64,000 nucleotides of DNA, taken from the NCBI RefSeq assembly GCF_004000785.1, contig NZ_BILX01000004.1, positions 124,001-188,000 on the forward strand, read 5' to 3'. Of the stretch, positions 51,232 to 60,712 are shown one piece after another. This stretch comes from Paenibacillus ehimensis NBRC 15659. Lineage in GTDB: Bacteria > Bacillota > Bacilli > Paenibacillales > NBRC-103111. The notes below the pieces were generated by a model. The model worked only from the letters and a program-made list of their open reading frames with translations, was not told the DNA's origin and searched no databases. A program made the position numbers and the translations under genes. Positions within the stretch are counted from its first letter, which is position 1, and every line of letters starts with the position of its first letter.

Positions 51232-51898
51232 CGCGGCCGGAGCGGGACGGGAATGCAGATTGGAAGCGGGACTGGATTCGGGACCGTCCCGCAAGAAGGT
51301 TCGAGACGGTGGCCAGTCGATAGCCTTTTTTCCGCAAGCCGTCAATAATTTGGGGCAGGGCCTGCGCCGTTTGGCTTGCGGAATCGCTCGCATGCATCAG
51401 GACGATGTCGCCCGGCCTCACGGCGTTCAGCACCCGCCGCACGATGGCTGCCACACCCGGCTTCTTCCAATCCAGCGAATCCACGCTCCAGTGAATCGTC
51501 AGGTATCCGAGACTTCGCAGCTTGCTGACGACGCGGGCATTCAAATCGCCGTTGGGCGGCCGGAACAGAACGGGCTTCACCCCGGTTGCCCTGCGGATGA
51601 CGTTCTCCGCCTTTTTCACTTGCCGATGAATCCACCGGTTCCCATGCTTGGTATAGTTGACATGCATGTCTCCATGGGAGCCGATCTCGTAGCCTCTGGA
51701 GCGGATGGTGCGGGCAAGGCGGGGGTGGCGGGCCACCCATGGAGCGGAAAGGAAAAAAGTAGCCTGCGTCACGTTCTTTTTCCGCAAAATACCGAGCACC
51801 GGACCCGGTACCTTGCTGCCCCAGCCGATATCGAACGTCAAGGCCACCCGTTTTTGCCTGGTCTCGATTTTATAAATCGCTTGGTTGCGGCTTGTCAC
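51065..51898 (-). CDS. PdaB-like polysaccharide deacetylase with antisense-encoded tail
   Basis: A 277-residue NodB-type protein without signal peptide. Visible motifs: TFDIGWG with Asp23 (motif 1, the PdaB-like variant lacking the second Asp), SHGDMH with His75 and His79 (metal ligands), FRPPNGDLN (motif 3), WSVDSLDW (motif 4) and LMHASDS (motif 5). The catalytic domain ends near residue 206 at NLLAGRS. The remaining 71 residues are basic and low in complexity, and 55 of them are read from DNA antisense to the end of CgeB-like copy 1. This suggests loss of the original stop codon. It lies between CgeB-like copies 1 and 2. Confidence 0.82.
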   Translation of the reverse strand: MTSRNQAIYKIETRQKRVALTFDIGWGSKVPGPVLGILRKKNVTQATFFLSAPWVARHPRLARTIRSRGYEIGSHGDMHVNYTKHGNRWIHRQVKKAENVIRRATGVKPVLFRPPNGDLNARVVSKLRSLGYLTIHWSVDSLDWKKPGVAAIVRRVLNAVRPGDIVLMHASDSASQTAQALPQIIDGLRKKGYRLATVSNLLAGRSRIQSRFQSAFPSRSGRAIGSRVSSTRAKYTAHDVCRRGERQRAPRCGVCARRLRAAGRISGSGFASSSRKK

Positions 51899-51990
51899 GG
51901 AATCCCTCCTTATACCAATACTATATTCGACGCGGGGGACAGCCTGACCGTGCGCCTGTCATGACGGATCTCAACGAAAGGAGCCCGAGT

Positions 51991-52977
51991 ATGAGAATCC
52001 TCTTTTTCGAGAACGGAACGATCTGGTCCAGAGGTTTGCCGGATGGACTGCGCGACCTGGGGCATACCGTACGGATGTCCGGGCCTCTGACGAAGCGCCG
52101 CATCCCCGCCATCCTCGCTTCCTTCCGTCCGCATCTGATCGTCAACGTCGGATGGGGGCCGGACCATATCGGAAAAAAGCAAATTTGGATGCGGAAATGG
52201 GCCAGGGCCGCCCGGATCCCGCTCGTTTATTGGTCTACGGAAGATCCTCATTTTACGAAGAGGTTCACTCTTCCGCTCATCCGAAGAATGCGGCCAGACT
52301 ACGTCTTTACGATTTCCGCCAAAACAGCCCGGACCTTCCGCAAGCTGGGAATTGCCGCCGCTCATCTGGATTTTGCGTTTCATCCCAGTCTACATCGCAG
52401 GCTGAAGCCCTCGAAAAAATATGCGTGCGACATCGCGGTCGTGGCCAACGCCTATCCGTCGGTTCTGCGGAAGGCCCCCGGCCATTTTCGCCGGAAGGCG
52501 ATCCGGATACTCATCCGCCCCTTGGTGCAGCGCGGGATCCGCGTCGATTTTTACGGACGGAACTGGAATAAAATGAAGCCTTATGTGGGGCGCCGCATTC
52601 CGCGTCGGTGGATTCACGGCTATTTGCCGTATAGGGACGCAAGCAAAGTATACAGCTCGGCGAAAATCGTTCTCGGTCTGCAAAATTACCGTGACATGGT
52701 CACCCAGCGCACCTACGAAATTGCGGGCTCGGGAGGATTTTTGCTTACCTGCAATACGCCGGGGGTCAGAAAGCTGCTGAAGCCGGGGCACGAGGTGGCC
52801 GTGACTTCTTCACCGGCGCAAACCGTCCGGATGGTGCGCCGTTACTTGAAGGATGCCGCGGGACGGGAACGCATCCGGCGTCTGGGCAGAAAGGCGATTG
52901 CGAAGCACAGCTATACGCACCGGGCCCGGTTTATGTTAAGGGTGCTGCGGCGGCGCGGCATGATTGGAAACCGCTGA
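51991..52977 (+). CDS. CgeB-like glycosyltransferase family protein, copy 2
   Basis: A 328-residue paralogue of copies 1 and 3, starting MRILFFENGTIWSRGLPDGL and sharing PLVYWSTEDPHFTKRFTLPLI, GYLPYRDASKVYSSAKIVLGLQ and TYEIAGSGGFLLTCNTPGVRKLL. The ATG at 51991 follows AAAGGAG and matches the paralogues; the longer frame is ignored. It is strongly basic, as are the other two copies. A spore-envelope glycosylation role is inferred from the CgeB family and the nearby PdaB-like gene. Confidence 0.82.
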   Translation: MRILFFENGTIWSRGLPDGLRDLGHTVRMSGPLTKRRIPAILASFRPHLIVNVGWGPDHIGKKQIWMRKWARAARIPLVYWSTEDPHFTKRFTLPLIRRMRPDYVFTISAKTARTFRKLGIAAAHLDFAFHPSLHRRLKPSKKYACDIAVVANAYPSVLRKAPGHFRRKAIRILIRPLVQRGIRVDFYGRNWNKMKPYVGRRIPRRWIHGYLPYRDASKVYSSAKIVLGLQNYRDMVTQRTYEIAGSGGFLLTCNTPGVRKLLKPGHEVAVTSSPAQTVRMVRRYLKDAAGRERIRRLGRKAIAKHSYTHRARFMLRVLRRRGMIGNR

Positions 52978-53172
52978 TCCGGCGCAGTCCAGCCTGCTTC
53001 GCCGTTACTCGGATGAAGGCGACGGGCCGTCCTTTTTTTGAATGTTTCAACAAAACGACACTTGAAGCTTTCCCCGCTATCGCCCGGGGCTTACAGCGGA
53101 ACGGCTTTACATTCTGTACCTTATCAAGGCAGCGTTTCGCTGCCAATTCCGACTATAAGAGGTGTGCAGGCT

Positions 53173-54159
53173 ATGCGCGTATTATTTCTGGAAAGCCATC
53201 CGATGTGGATTTACGGCCTTCCGAACGGTTTCCGCGACGCGGGACATCAGGTGAAACTATCCGGTCCCCTGACGCCTGGGAGACTTCGGACGCTGCTCGC
53301 CCGCTTCCGGCCTCATCTCATTGTCTCTCTCGGGTGGACTCCCGTGCACAGACAGCACAACCGGAAGTGGATTCGAAAATACGTAGGCAGCTCGGGAATT
53401 CCGCATGTCTATTGGGCGACAGAGGACCCGACTCATACGAAATATTTTACCCTTCCTTATATTCGAGCCGTGAAGCCGGATTTTGTGTTTACCATTTGCC
53501 GCTCCCGTGTGAAGGATTACCGCAGGATGGGCATCCGGTCCGCACACTTGGATTTCGGTTATCACCCCAAGGTGCACCGGCCCGTCAAAGCCCGCAAAAA
53601 ATACCGGTGCAGCATCGCGGTTGTCGCCAACGCTTATCCCCGGAATCTGGTCAAATATCCGAAGCATTACCGCAAGCGATCGCTCCGCAGGCTAATCAGC
53701 CCTCTGGTCCGGCATAAGATTCGCGTCGATTTTTGGGGGAGAAGATGGGGGGCCATGAAGCGGTTTCTCGGCACCGATATCCCCAAGCGCTGGCTCCACG
53801 GCTACTTGCCCTATCCCAAAGCGAATCAAATTTACAGCTCGGCCAAAATTAATATCGGATTGCAAAACAAGCGCACCCAGGTGACGCAGCGCACGTATGA
53901 AATTCTCGGTTCGGGAGGCTTTCTTCTCACCAGCGATACGCCGGAGATCAGACGGTTGTTTAAGCCCGGCAAGCATCTGGTCGTCTCCTCTTCGCCCCGG
54001 CAAACGATGAGGTTGGTCCGCTACTATTTAAACCATCCCGTGCAGCGCGAGCGGATTCGCAGAGCCGGGCGGCAGGCCGTGAAGAAGCATTCCTACAAGC
54101 AGCGCGCCTTGCAAATGGTCCGCGAGCTAAGAAGGCAAGGAATTTTGAAGCGGGCTTAA
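53173..54159 (+). CDS. CgeB-like glycosyltransferase family protein, copy 3
   Basis: A 328-residue third paralogue, MRVLFLESHPMWIYGLPNGF at the start, with VYWATEDPTHTKYFTLPYI, GYLPYPKANQIYSSAKINIGLQ and TYEILGSGGFLLTSDTPEIRRLF. AGAGGTG precedes the ATG at 53173. Copies 1 and 3 agree more closely at the N-terminus (SHPMW/NHPMW) than either does with copy 2, which suggests two rounds of duplication. All three genes are in the same orientation, spaced by 759 nt (holding the deacetylase) and 195 nt. Confidence 0.83.
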   Translation: MRVLFLESHPMWIYGLPNGFRDAGHQVKLSGPLTPGRLRTLLARFRPHLIVSLGWTPVHRQHNRKWIRKYVGSSGIPHVYWATEDPTHTKYFTLPYIRAVKPDFVFTICRSRVKDYRRMGIRSAHLDFGYHPKVHRPVKARKKYRCSIAVVANAYPRNLVKYPKHYRKRSLRRLISPLVRHKIRVDFWGRRWGAMKRFLGTDIPKRWLHGYLPYPKANQIYSSAKINIGLQNKRTQVTQRTYEILGSGGFLLTSDTPEIRRLFKPGKHLVVSSSPRQTMRLVRYYLNHPVQRERIRRAGRQAVKKHSYKQRALQMVRELRRQGILKRA

Positions 54160-54172
54160 AAGCCCCCGGCAT

Positions 54173-55186
54173 TTATTCAGGCTTTCGCACGGACTTGCCC
54201 AAATCCACCTCCATCAGATCCCGGCCCACCGTAATCGGTCCGGCATAAATCCCGCTCATGCCCCGGATGTAGGCTGCTTCCGCTTCCGGTGTTTTGGCCG
54301 GAGCCGGAATATGATGGGTGAGCAGCAGATGCTTTACGTCCGCCTGACGGGCGATTTCGGCCGCTTGCAGTGTCGTCGTATGGTATTTCGCCGGATTGCC
54401 CAGACCTGTCGCCTGCTCCGGATACATGGCAATCAGGGCGTCGAGCCATTCCTTGTTGTAAGCCTCGTGAACGAGCAGGTCGGCTCCTTGGGCGTAGCGA
54501 ACCATATTGTCTACCGGAATGGTGTCTCCCGAAATGACGGCCGCTTGCCCGTTGTATTCGAATTTATAGGCGACGGCGGGGTATACCGGACGATGGTCGA
54601 CCTCAAAGGCCGTAATCCGGATCCCGTCCCGATCGTATACGACGCCTTCGTTGCATTCGTGATACTCGATTCTCGAACCGCCCAAGGCGGATTTGTTGTA
54701 ATGAATGCGCAGATCGACGTCGAAGGCGAACGAAGCTTCCATTTTGCCGATAATGTCCCGGGTCGTGACTGGTCCGTACACCTGCATCGGAACCGTGCGG
54801 TTCTCGTACACGGCGCCCGGGACGACATGCGTTCTCCAGCTGCTGATGAACACGTCGAAAAAGCCGGAATTGTGATCGCTGTGGTGATGCGTGAACAGAA
54901 CGTCCGAAATGCGCTGGGGCATGATGCCGGCCAGAAGAAGCTGGCCGACCGTTCCGGCTCCGCAATCGACGAGAAATACTTTGCTGCCGGCGAGCACAGC
55001 CACCCCCGGTTTGGCGACCCCGTAGACCGCCCGCGGCGATCCGGTCCCAAGTAAAATGACTTTTAAATGCTCATGAAAATCGGGCACGAGTTTTTCCTGC
55101 CCTTGCATGTGCCTGACGAGGTCTGTCAATCGAAAAGCCCCTTCCTGTGTGTGAAATGCAAGCCTGGCTTCCTGCCGTAAATCCAT
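54173..55186 (-). CDS. MBL-fold metallo-hydrolase (RNase Z/arylsulfatase-like)
   Basis: A metallo-beta-lactamase-fold hydrolase of about 337 residues. The metal-binding motif is LFTHHHSDHNSG; GDTIPVDNMVRYAQGADLLVHEA supplies the distal Asp region and KHLLLTHHIPAP the final His. This arrangement belongs to the RNase Z-like branch, but tRNA-binding exosite features are not evident, so a general arylsulfatase- or esterase-type enzyme is more likely. The start is uncertain: ATG 55186 and GTG 55216 both lack a good ribosome site, and an ATG near 55105 is also possible. Confidence 0.8.
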   Translation of the reverse strand: MDLRQEARLAFHTQEGAFRLTDLVRHMQGQEKLVPDFHEHLKVILLGTGSPRAVYGVAKPGVAVLAGSKVFLVDCGAGTVGQLLLAGIMPQRISDVLFTHHHSDHNSGFFDVFISSWRTHVVPGAVYENRTVPMQVYGPVTTRDIIGKMEASFAFDVDLRIHYNKSALGGSRIEYHECNEGVVYDRDGIRITAFEVDHRPVYPAVAYKFEYNGQAAVISGDTIPVDNMVRYAQGADLLVHEAYNKEWLDALIAMYPEQATGLGNPAKYHTTTLQAAEIARQADVKHLLLTHHIPAPAKTPEAEAAYIRGMSGIYAGPITVGRDLMEVDLGKSVRKPE

Positions 55187-55379
55187 TATAGAGCAAGAAC
55201 TCCGCGCTTTCCACACAAATCATTTAGGAATAGTCGGAATTGGAAGGCTTTCCTTTATTCCGCGTGCCGGTTGTGCCGTCATGCCGATGGCGGCGGTTGG
55301 ACAAGCTTTTCTTATTTGTCCGTCGGGTGTGCTATACTTGGTATATTGCCTGCTATCGAATTCCGAAAGGATGGTTGCC

Positions 55380-55805
55380 ATGTTTACAAGTATACTGGTT
55401 GCTTACGACGGTTCCGAGCTATCCCAGAGAGCCTTGGCCAAAGCGAAAGAGCTGGCGGGCGAGGCGAACGCCAAGCTTGAGGTCGTTCATGTGCTGCATC
55501 ATCCGGTTGTCGTCATCGGCGAAGCGGTCGTATCTCCGCCGCGAAGCTATGAGGCTGAGTACATACAGCTTACGCAATCTCTCATCGACCAAGCGAACCG
55601 GGAAATCGCCGGGCTTCCGAACGCGAAAGCCAGCTTGCTGCAAGGTCAGCCTGCGGACGCCGTGCTGGATTATGCCGGGGAGATCGGGGCGGATCTCATC
55701 GTGATTGGAAGCCGGGGCTTGTCCGGCCTCAATGAATGGGTGCTCGGAAGCGTGAGCCATCATGTCGTGCAGCACGCCCGGATTCCCGTCCTTGTCATAA
55801 AATAG
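55380..55805 (+). CDS. Universal stress protein (UspA family)
   Basis: A 141-residue UspA-fold protein: SILVAYDGSELSQRALAKAKEL at the start and the ATP-binding signature GSRGLSGLNEWVLGSVSHHVVQHA near the end (G-2x-G-9x-GS). Members of this branch bind ATP and respond to stress or growth arrest. GAAAGGATGG precedes the ATG at 55380. It stands alone, followed by a strong bidirectional terminator. Confidence 0.93.
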   Translation: MFTSILVAYDGSELSQRALAKAKELAGEANAKLEVVHVLHHPVVVIGEAVVSPPRSYEAEYIQLTQSLIDQANREIAGLPNAKASLLQGQPADAVLDYAGEIGADLIVIGSRGLSGLNEWVLGSVSHHVVQHARIPVLVIK

Positions 55806-55865
55806 GGTCAAAGTGCATCATGACCGGCGGTTTAGAAAATAAAGCGGGACCCCGTTCCGCCAAAT

Positions 55866-55925
55866 AAAAAAGACGTGCGCCGGAACCGCCGTCGCCTTGG
55901 CGATCGTTCCGCGTACGTCTTTTTT
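55866..55925. terminator. Bidirectional terminator between the uspA-like gene and cysK
   Basis: AAAAAAGACGT (55866-55876) and ACGTCTTTTTT (55915-55925) are perfect complements, with an inner CGGAAC/GTTCCG stem. It can end both convergent transcripts. Confidence 0.9.
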
Positions 55926-56003
55926 AGAATGCGCGGCTCCGCTGCCGGCATCATTCCACCGTGCACTTCTGCTTATCTTACCGCGCATGTTCACTTCGCA
56001 CAG

Positions 56004-56942
56004 CTATTCTTCCTGATACAGGTCAGTCGACAAGTAGCGCTCGCCCGAATCCGGCAGCAATACGACGATCGTTTTCCCCTCGTTTTCGGGGCGGATCGCC
56101 AGCTCCGTTGCGGCAAAGGCTGCGGCGCCCGACGACATGCCGACCAGCAGACCTTCCTGCTGCCCCAGCAGTCGGGAGGTCCGGTAAGCGTCGTCCGTGC
56201 GCACCTTGACGATCTCGTCGACGACGGCTCGGTCGAATACGTCGGGCACGAAGCCCGCTCCGAGCCCTTGGATGCGGTTAGGCCCCGGCTTGCCCCCGGA
56301 CAGCACGGGCGAATCGTACGGCTCCACCGCGACGATACGCACGGCCGGATTGTGGCGCTTCAGCACTTCGCCGACGCCCGTTACCGTTCCGCCGGTCCCG
56401 ACGCCCGCGACAAAAATATCGACTTTGCCGTCCGTGTCCGCCCATATTTCCTCCGCCGTCGTCTTCCGGTGGATCGCCGGATTGGCCGGGTTATTGAACT
56501 GCTGGGGGATGAACGAATGCGGAATTTCCGCCGCCAGCTCGTCCGCTTTGCGGATCGCGCCCGGCATCCCTTCGCCGCCCGGCGTCAGCACGACCTCCGC
56601 GCCGAGCGCCTTCAGCAGATTGATCCGTTCCCGGCTCATCGTATCCGGCATGGTCAGGATCAGCTTATAGCCCCGGGCCGCCGCTACGGAAGCGAGGGCG
56701 ATGCCGGTATTGCCGCTTGTCGGCTCGATGATGACGGACTCCTGCGGGCGAATGAGTCCCCGCTCTTCCGCGTCCAGAATCATGGCGTAGCCGATGCGGT
56801 CTTTGACGCTCCCGGCCGGGTTGAAAAATTCCAGCTTCGCCAGCAGAGTCGCTTTTAATTCTTGCTTTTTATGATAATTGGACAATTCCAGCAACGGGGT
56901 ATTTCCGATCAGATCCGTTAAGTTTTTCGCGATACGGCTCAT
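56004..56942 (-). CDS. cysK: Cysteine synthase (O-acetylserine thiol-lyase)
   Basis: A 312-residue PLP enzyme that makes cysteine from O-acetylserine and sulfide. The PLP lysine is Lys47 in [11 protein letters not shown]. Other motifs are [30 protein letters not shown] (phosphate-binding loop) and [22 protein letters not shown] precedes the ATG at 56942; an ATG six codons earlier is rejected. Given a SufS-like gene and a PLP-homeostasis gene nearby, the area has a PLP/sulfur theme, though cysK is on the opposite strand. Confidence 0.93.
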   Translation of the reverse strand: MSRIAKNLTDLIGNTPLLELSNYHKKQELKATLLAKLEFFNPAGSVKDRIGYAMILDAEERGLIRPQESVIIEPTSGNTGIALASVAAARGYKLILTMPDTMSRERINLLKALGAEVVLTPGGEGMPGAIRKADELAAEIPHSFIPQQFNNPANPAIHRKTTAEEIWADTDGKVDIFVAGVGTGGTVTGVGEVLKRHNPAVRIVAVEPYDSPVLSGGKPGPNRIQGLGAGFVPDVFDRAVVDEIVKVRTDDAYRTSRLLGQQEGLLVGMSSGAAAFAATELAIRPENEGKTIVVLLPDSGERYLSTDLYQEE

Positions 56943-57111
56943 TCGTATGCCTCCATTCATTCCGATTAACCCTATTCTTTTAATTACAATATATCATGAT
57001 ACTGCAACAACGATCGCGAGGTCAAACGAAGTCCGGACGGCAAGGCTGTTGCCGGGCATCAAGACGGCTGAATGATAGTTTCAATCTATGATTATGATAC
57101 GAATAATTGAA

Positions 57112-57140
57112 TTGAACGATAGAACAGGCGGGCTTATACT
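57112..57140 (+). promoter_or_regulatory. Sigma-A promoter of the decarboxylase gene
   Basis: TTGAAC (57112-57117) and TATACT (57135-57140) with a 17-nt spacer, about 45 nt before the ATG at 57186. Confidence 0.75.
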
Positions 57141-57185
57141 GGACTCCGTAAGTATACCATCCAGAGAGAAAGAAAGGGAATCTTC

Positions 57186-58658
57186 ATGACTGATCATCAG
57201 CGTACGCCGCTGTTTTCCGCCTTGCTGGAGCATGCGCAAAAACAGCCGCACCAATTTCATATCCCCGGACACAAAAAAGGGGAAGGGATGGAAAGCGGCT
57301 TTAAATCGTTTATCGGCGACAACGCCTTGTCCATCGATCTGATCAATATTGCGCCGCTGGACGATTTGCACCAGCCGACGGGCGTCATCGGGGAAGCGCA
57401 GCGTTTGGCAGCGCTCGCCTTCGGGGCGGATTATACGCTGTTTTCCGTGCAGGGCACAAGCGGCGCCATCATGACCATGATCATGACCGTCTGCGGACCC
57501 GGGGATAAAATCATCGTTCCGCGCAATCTGCATAAGTCGATTTTGTCCGCCATCATTTTTTCCGGGGCGAAGCCGGTGTTCGTGTCCCCGGAGCGGGACA
57601 AGAAGCTGGGGATCGACCACGGGGTGTCCGTCCGCTCGGTGAAAAAAGCGATTGAGATGCATCCGGACGCCAAAGCGGTGCTTGTGATCAATCCGACCTA
57701 CTTCGGCGTCTGCACGAATCTGCAGGCCATGGTCGAGACGGCCCACCGCTACGGCATTCCCGTGCTGGTGGACGAAGCGCACGGGGCGCTGCTCCATTTT
57801 CACGACAAGCTGCCCATGTCGGCAATGCAGGCGGGAGCCGATATGGCGGCGACCAGCATGCACAAGCTGGGCGGCTCGCTGACGCAGAGCTCCCTGCTGC
57901 ATGTGCGGGAGGGGCTCGTCCCGGTCAAGCGGGCACAGACGCTGTTCAGCATGCTGACCACGACGTCGACCTCGTACATCCTGCTCGCGTCGCTCGATGC
58001 CGCCCGCAAAAATCTCGCCACGCGCGGGAGGGAGATGGCCGAACGGACCATTCGGCTGGCCCAGGAGGCCAGGCGGAGGATTAACGAGATTCCCGGGCTG
58101 TTCTGCTTCGGCGATGAGATTTTGTGGACGGAAACGGCATACGATTTCGACCCGACCAAGCTGACGATCCATGTGCGGGGGCTCGGCATGACGGGGTACG
58201 AAGCGGAGAACCGGCTTCGGGACCGGCACAATCTGGAGGTGGAGCTAAGCGACCTGTACAACATCTTGTGCCTGATTACCCCGGCGGATACGGAGGAATC
58301 GATTGACGTGCTGCTGCGGTCGCTCGAAGAGCTTGCCAGGGGGCGGGGCTGCGGGGGGCAGGCAGAGGAGCGCGATATCCGTCTGCCGGATATTCCCCAG
58401 CTTTCGTTAACGCCACGGGACGCGTTCTACGGGGACACGGAGAAGATTCCGTTTCTGGAATCGGCCGGCCGGATCATTGCGGAATCGATCTACGTCTACC
58501 CGCCGGGCATCCCGATCCTGCTTCCCGGGGAAGTGATTGGCGAGCGGCACATCGCTTATATTGCCGACCATCTGGAGGTCGGTCTTCCGGTGAAGGGGCC
58601 GGAGGATTTGACGCTGCGCGAAGTCAAGGTCATCGTCGAAGCGAACGCGATTTTCTAA
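57186..58658 (+). CDS. speA: Arginine/lysine/ornithine decarboxylase family protein
   Basis: A 490-residue fold-type I PLP decarboxylase of the Orn/Lys/Arg group, the same length as B. subtilis SpeA. The PLP lysine is Lys227 in TSMHKLGGSLTQSS. QFHIPGHKKGEG at the start, SVQGTSGAIMTMI and VDEAHGALLHFH (the PLP-stacking and Asp region) are diagnostic. It probably decarboxylates arginine to agmatine for polyamine synthesis; lysine decarboxylase activity is an alternative. The downstream sufS-like and yggS genes follow at 21 and 43 nt and may be cotranscribed. Confidence 0.87.
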   Translation: MTDHQRTPLFSALLEHAQKQPHQFHIPGHKKGEGMESGFKSFIGDNALSIDLINIAPLDDLHQPTGVIGEAQRLAALAFGADYTLFSVQGTSGAIMTMIMTVCGPGDKIIVPRNLHKSILSAIIFSGAKPVFVSPERDKKLGIDHGVSVRSVKKAIEMHPDAKAVLVINPTYFGVCTNLQAMVETAHRYGIPVLVDEAHGALLHFHDKLPMSAMQAGADMAATSMHKLGGSLTQSSLLHVREGLVPVKRAQTLFSMLTTTSTSYILLASLDAARKNLATRGREMAERTIRLAQEARRRINEIPGLFCFGDEILWTETAYDFDPTKLTIHVRGLGMTGYEAENRLRDRHNLEVELSDLYNILCLITPADTEESIDVLLRSLEELARGRGCGGQAEERDIRLPDIPQLSLTPRDAFYGDTEKIPFLESAGRIIAESIYVYPPGIPILLPGEVIGERHIAYIADHLEVGLPVKGPEDLTLREVKVIVEANAIF

Positions 58659-59897
<1,239 letters not shown>

Positions 59898-59940
59898 CGG
59901 TGCGGACGGAGGAATTCATAGGGGGAAGGAGGGACAGACG

Positions 59941-60636
59941 TTGGACGTTATAGCGTCTAATTTGGCCGCGGTCGAGCGCCGCATTCAAGCTGCGTGTCTT
60001 CGCGCCGGGCGGCGCCGGGAGGACGTCGGGATCATCGCCGTCACGAAATACGGCTCCGCCGATTTGACGGCGAAGATGCTGCAGCTCGGGATGGCGCACA
60101 TCGGCGAAAACCGCTGGCAGCACGCGCAGCCGAAATGGGAGGCGCTGGGAGGACAGGGCAGCTGGCACTTTATCGGCCATCTGCAAACGAACAAAGTGAA
60201 GGACGTCGTCGGCAAGTTCGCGTACATCCATTCGTTGGACCGGATGTCGCTGGCGACGGAAATTCAGCGAAAAGCGGACGCGTTAGGCGAACCGGTCCGC
60301 TGCTTCATTCAAGTGAACGTATCCGGAGAGGAGAGCAAATACGGCCTGCCGCCGGAGGAGCTTGTTCCGTTCGCGCGGCAGGTGTCCAAGCTGGATGCCG
60401 TACAGGTGGTCGGCTTGATGACAATGGCTCCGCTGGACCGGGATGCCGAGGCGGCCCGGCCCGTATTCCGCGGACTGCGGCAGCTCCGCGACAAGCTGAA
60501 CGAAGCGGGGGCGTTCGGCTGCGAAGTTCAGCACCTGTCGATGGGCATGTCCGGCGATTTTGAAGTCGCGATTGAAGAAGGCGCTACATGGCTCAGGCTC
60601 GGCTCCGTCCTGTGCAAGCAGGAAGGCGGGGCCTGA
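59941..60636 (+). CDS. YggS/PROSC-family PLP homeostasis protein
   Basis: A 231-residue PLP-binding barrel protein of the YggS/PLPBP family, which maintains free PLP and amino-acid/2-oxoacid balance. The PLP lysine is Lys36 in IIAVTKYGSA; HFIGHLQTNKVKDVV, FIQVNVSGEESKYG and LSMGMSGDFEVAIEEGATWLRLGS are diagnostic. The start is TTG at 59941 with AAGGAGGGA upstream; the open frame upstream overlaps sufS. Following two PLP-enzyme genes fits its role. It ends at a strong terminator. Confidence 0.92.
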   Translation: MDVIASNLAAVERRIQAACLRAGRRREDVGIIAVTKYGSADLTAKMLQLGMAHIGENRWQHAQPKWEALGGQGSWHFIGHLQTNKVKDVVGKFAYIHSLDRMSLATEIQRKADALGEPVRCFIQVNVSGEESKYGLPPEELVPFARQVSKLDAVQVVGLMTMAPLDRDAEAARPVFRGLRQLRDKLNEAGAFGCEVQHLSMGMSGDFEVAIEEGATWLRLGSVLCKQEGGA

Positions 60637-60642
60637 CGCAAA

Positions 60643-60697
60643 AGCGGCAACCCTGCGGGGGCAGCATCGTCATGCCCGTGGAGTTGCCGCTCTATTT
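60643..60697. terminator. Bidirectional terminator between yggS and the sigma-54-type activator
   Basis: AGCGGCAAC (60643-60651) and GTTGCCGCT (60683-60691) form a perfect 9-bp stem, followed by CTATTTTT on the plus strand. The minus strand has a shorter T-run. Confidence 0.85.
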
Positions 60698-60712
60698 TTC
60701 ACGCCGTCCGGG

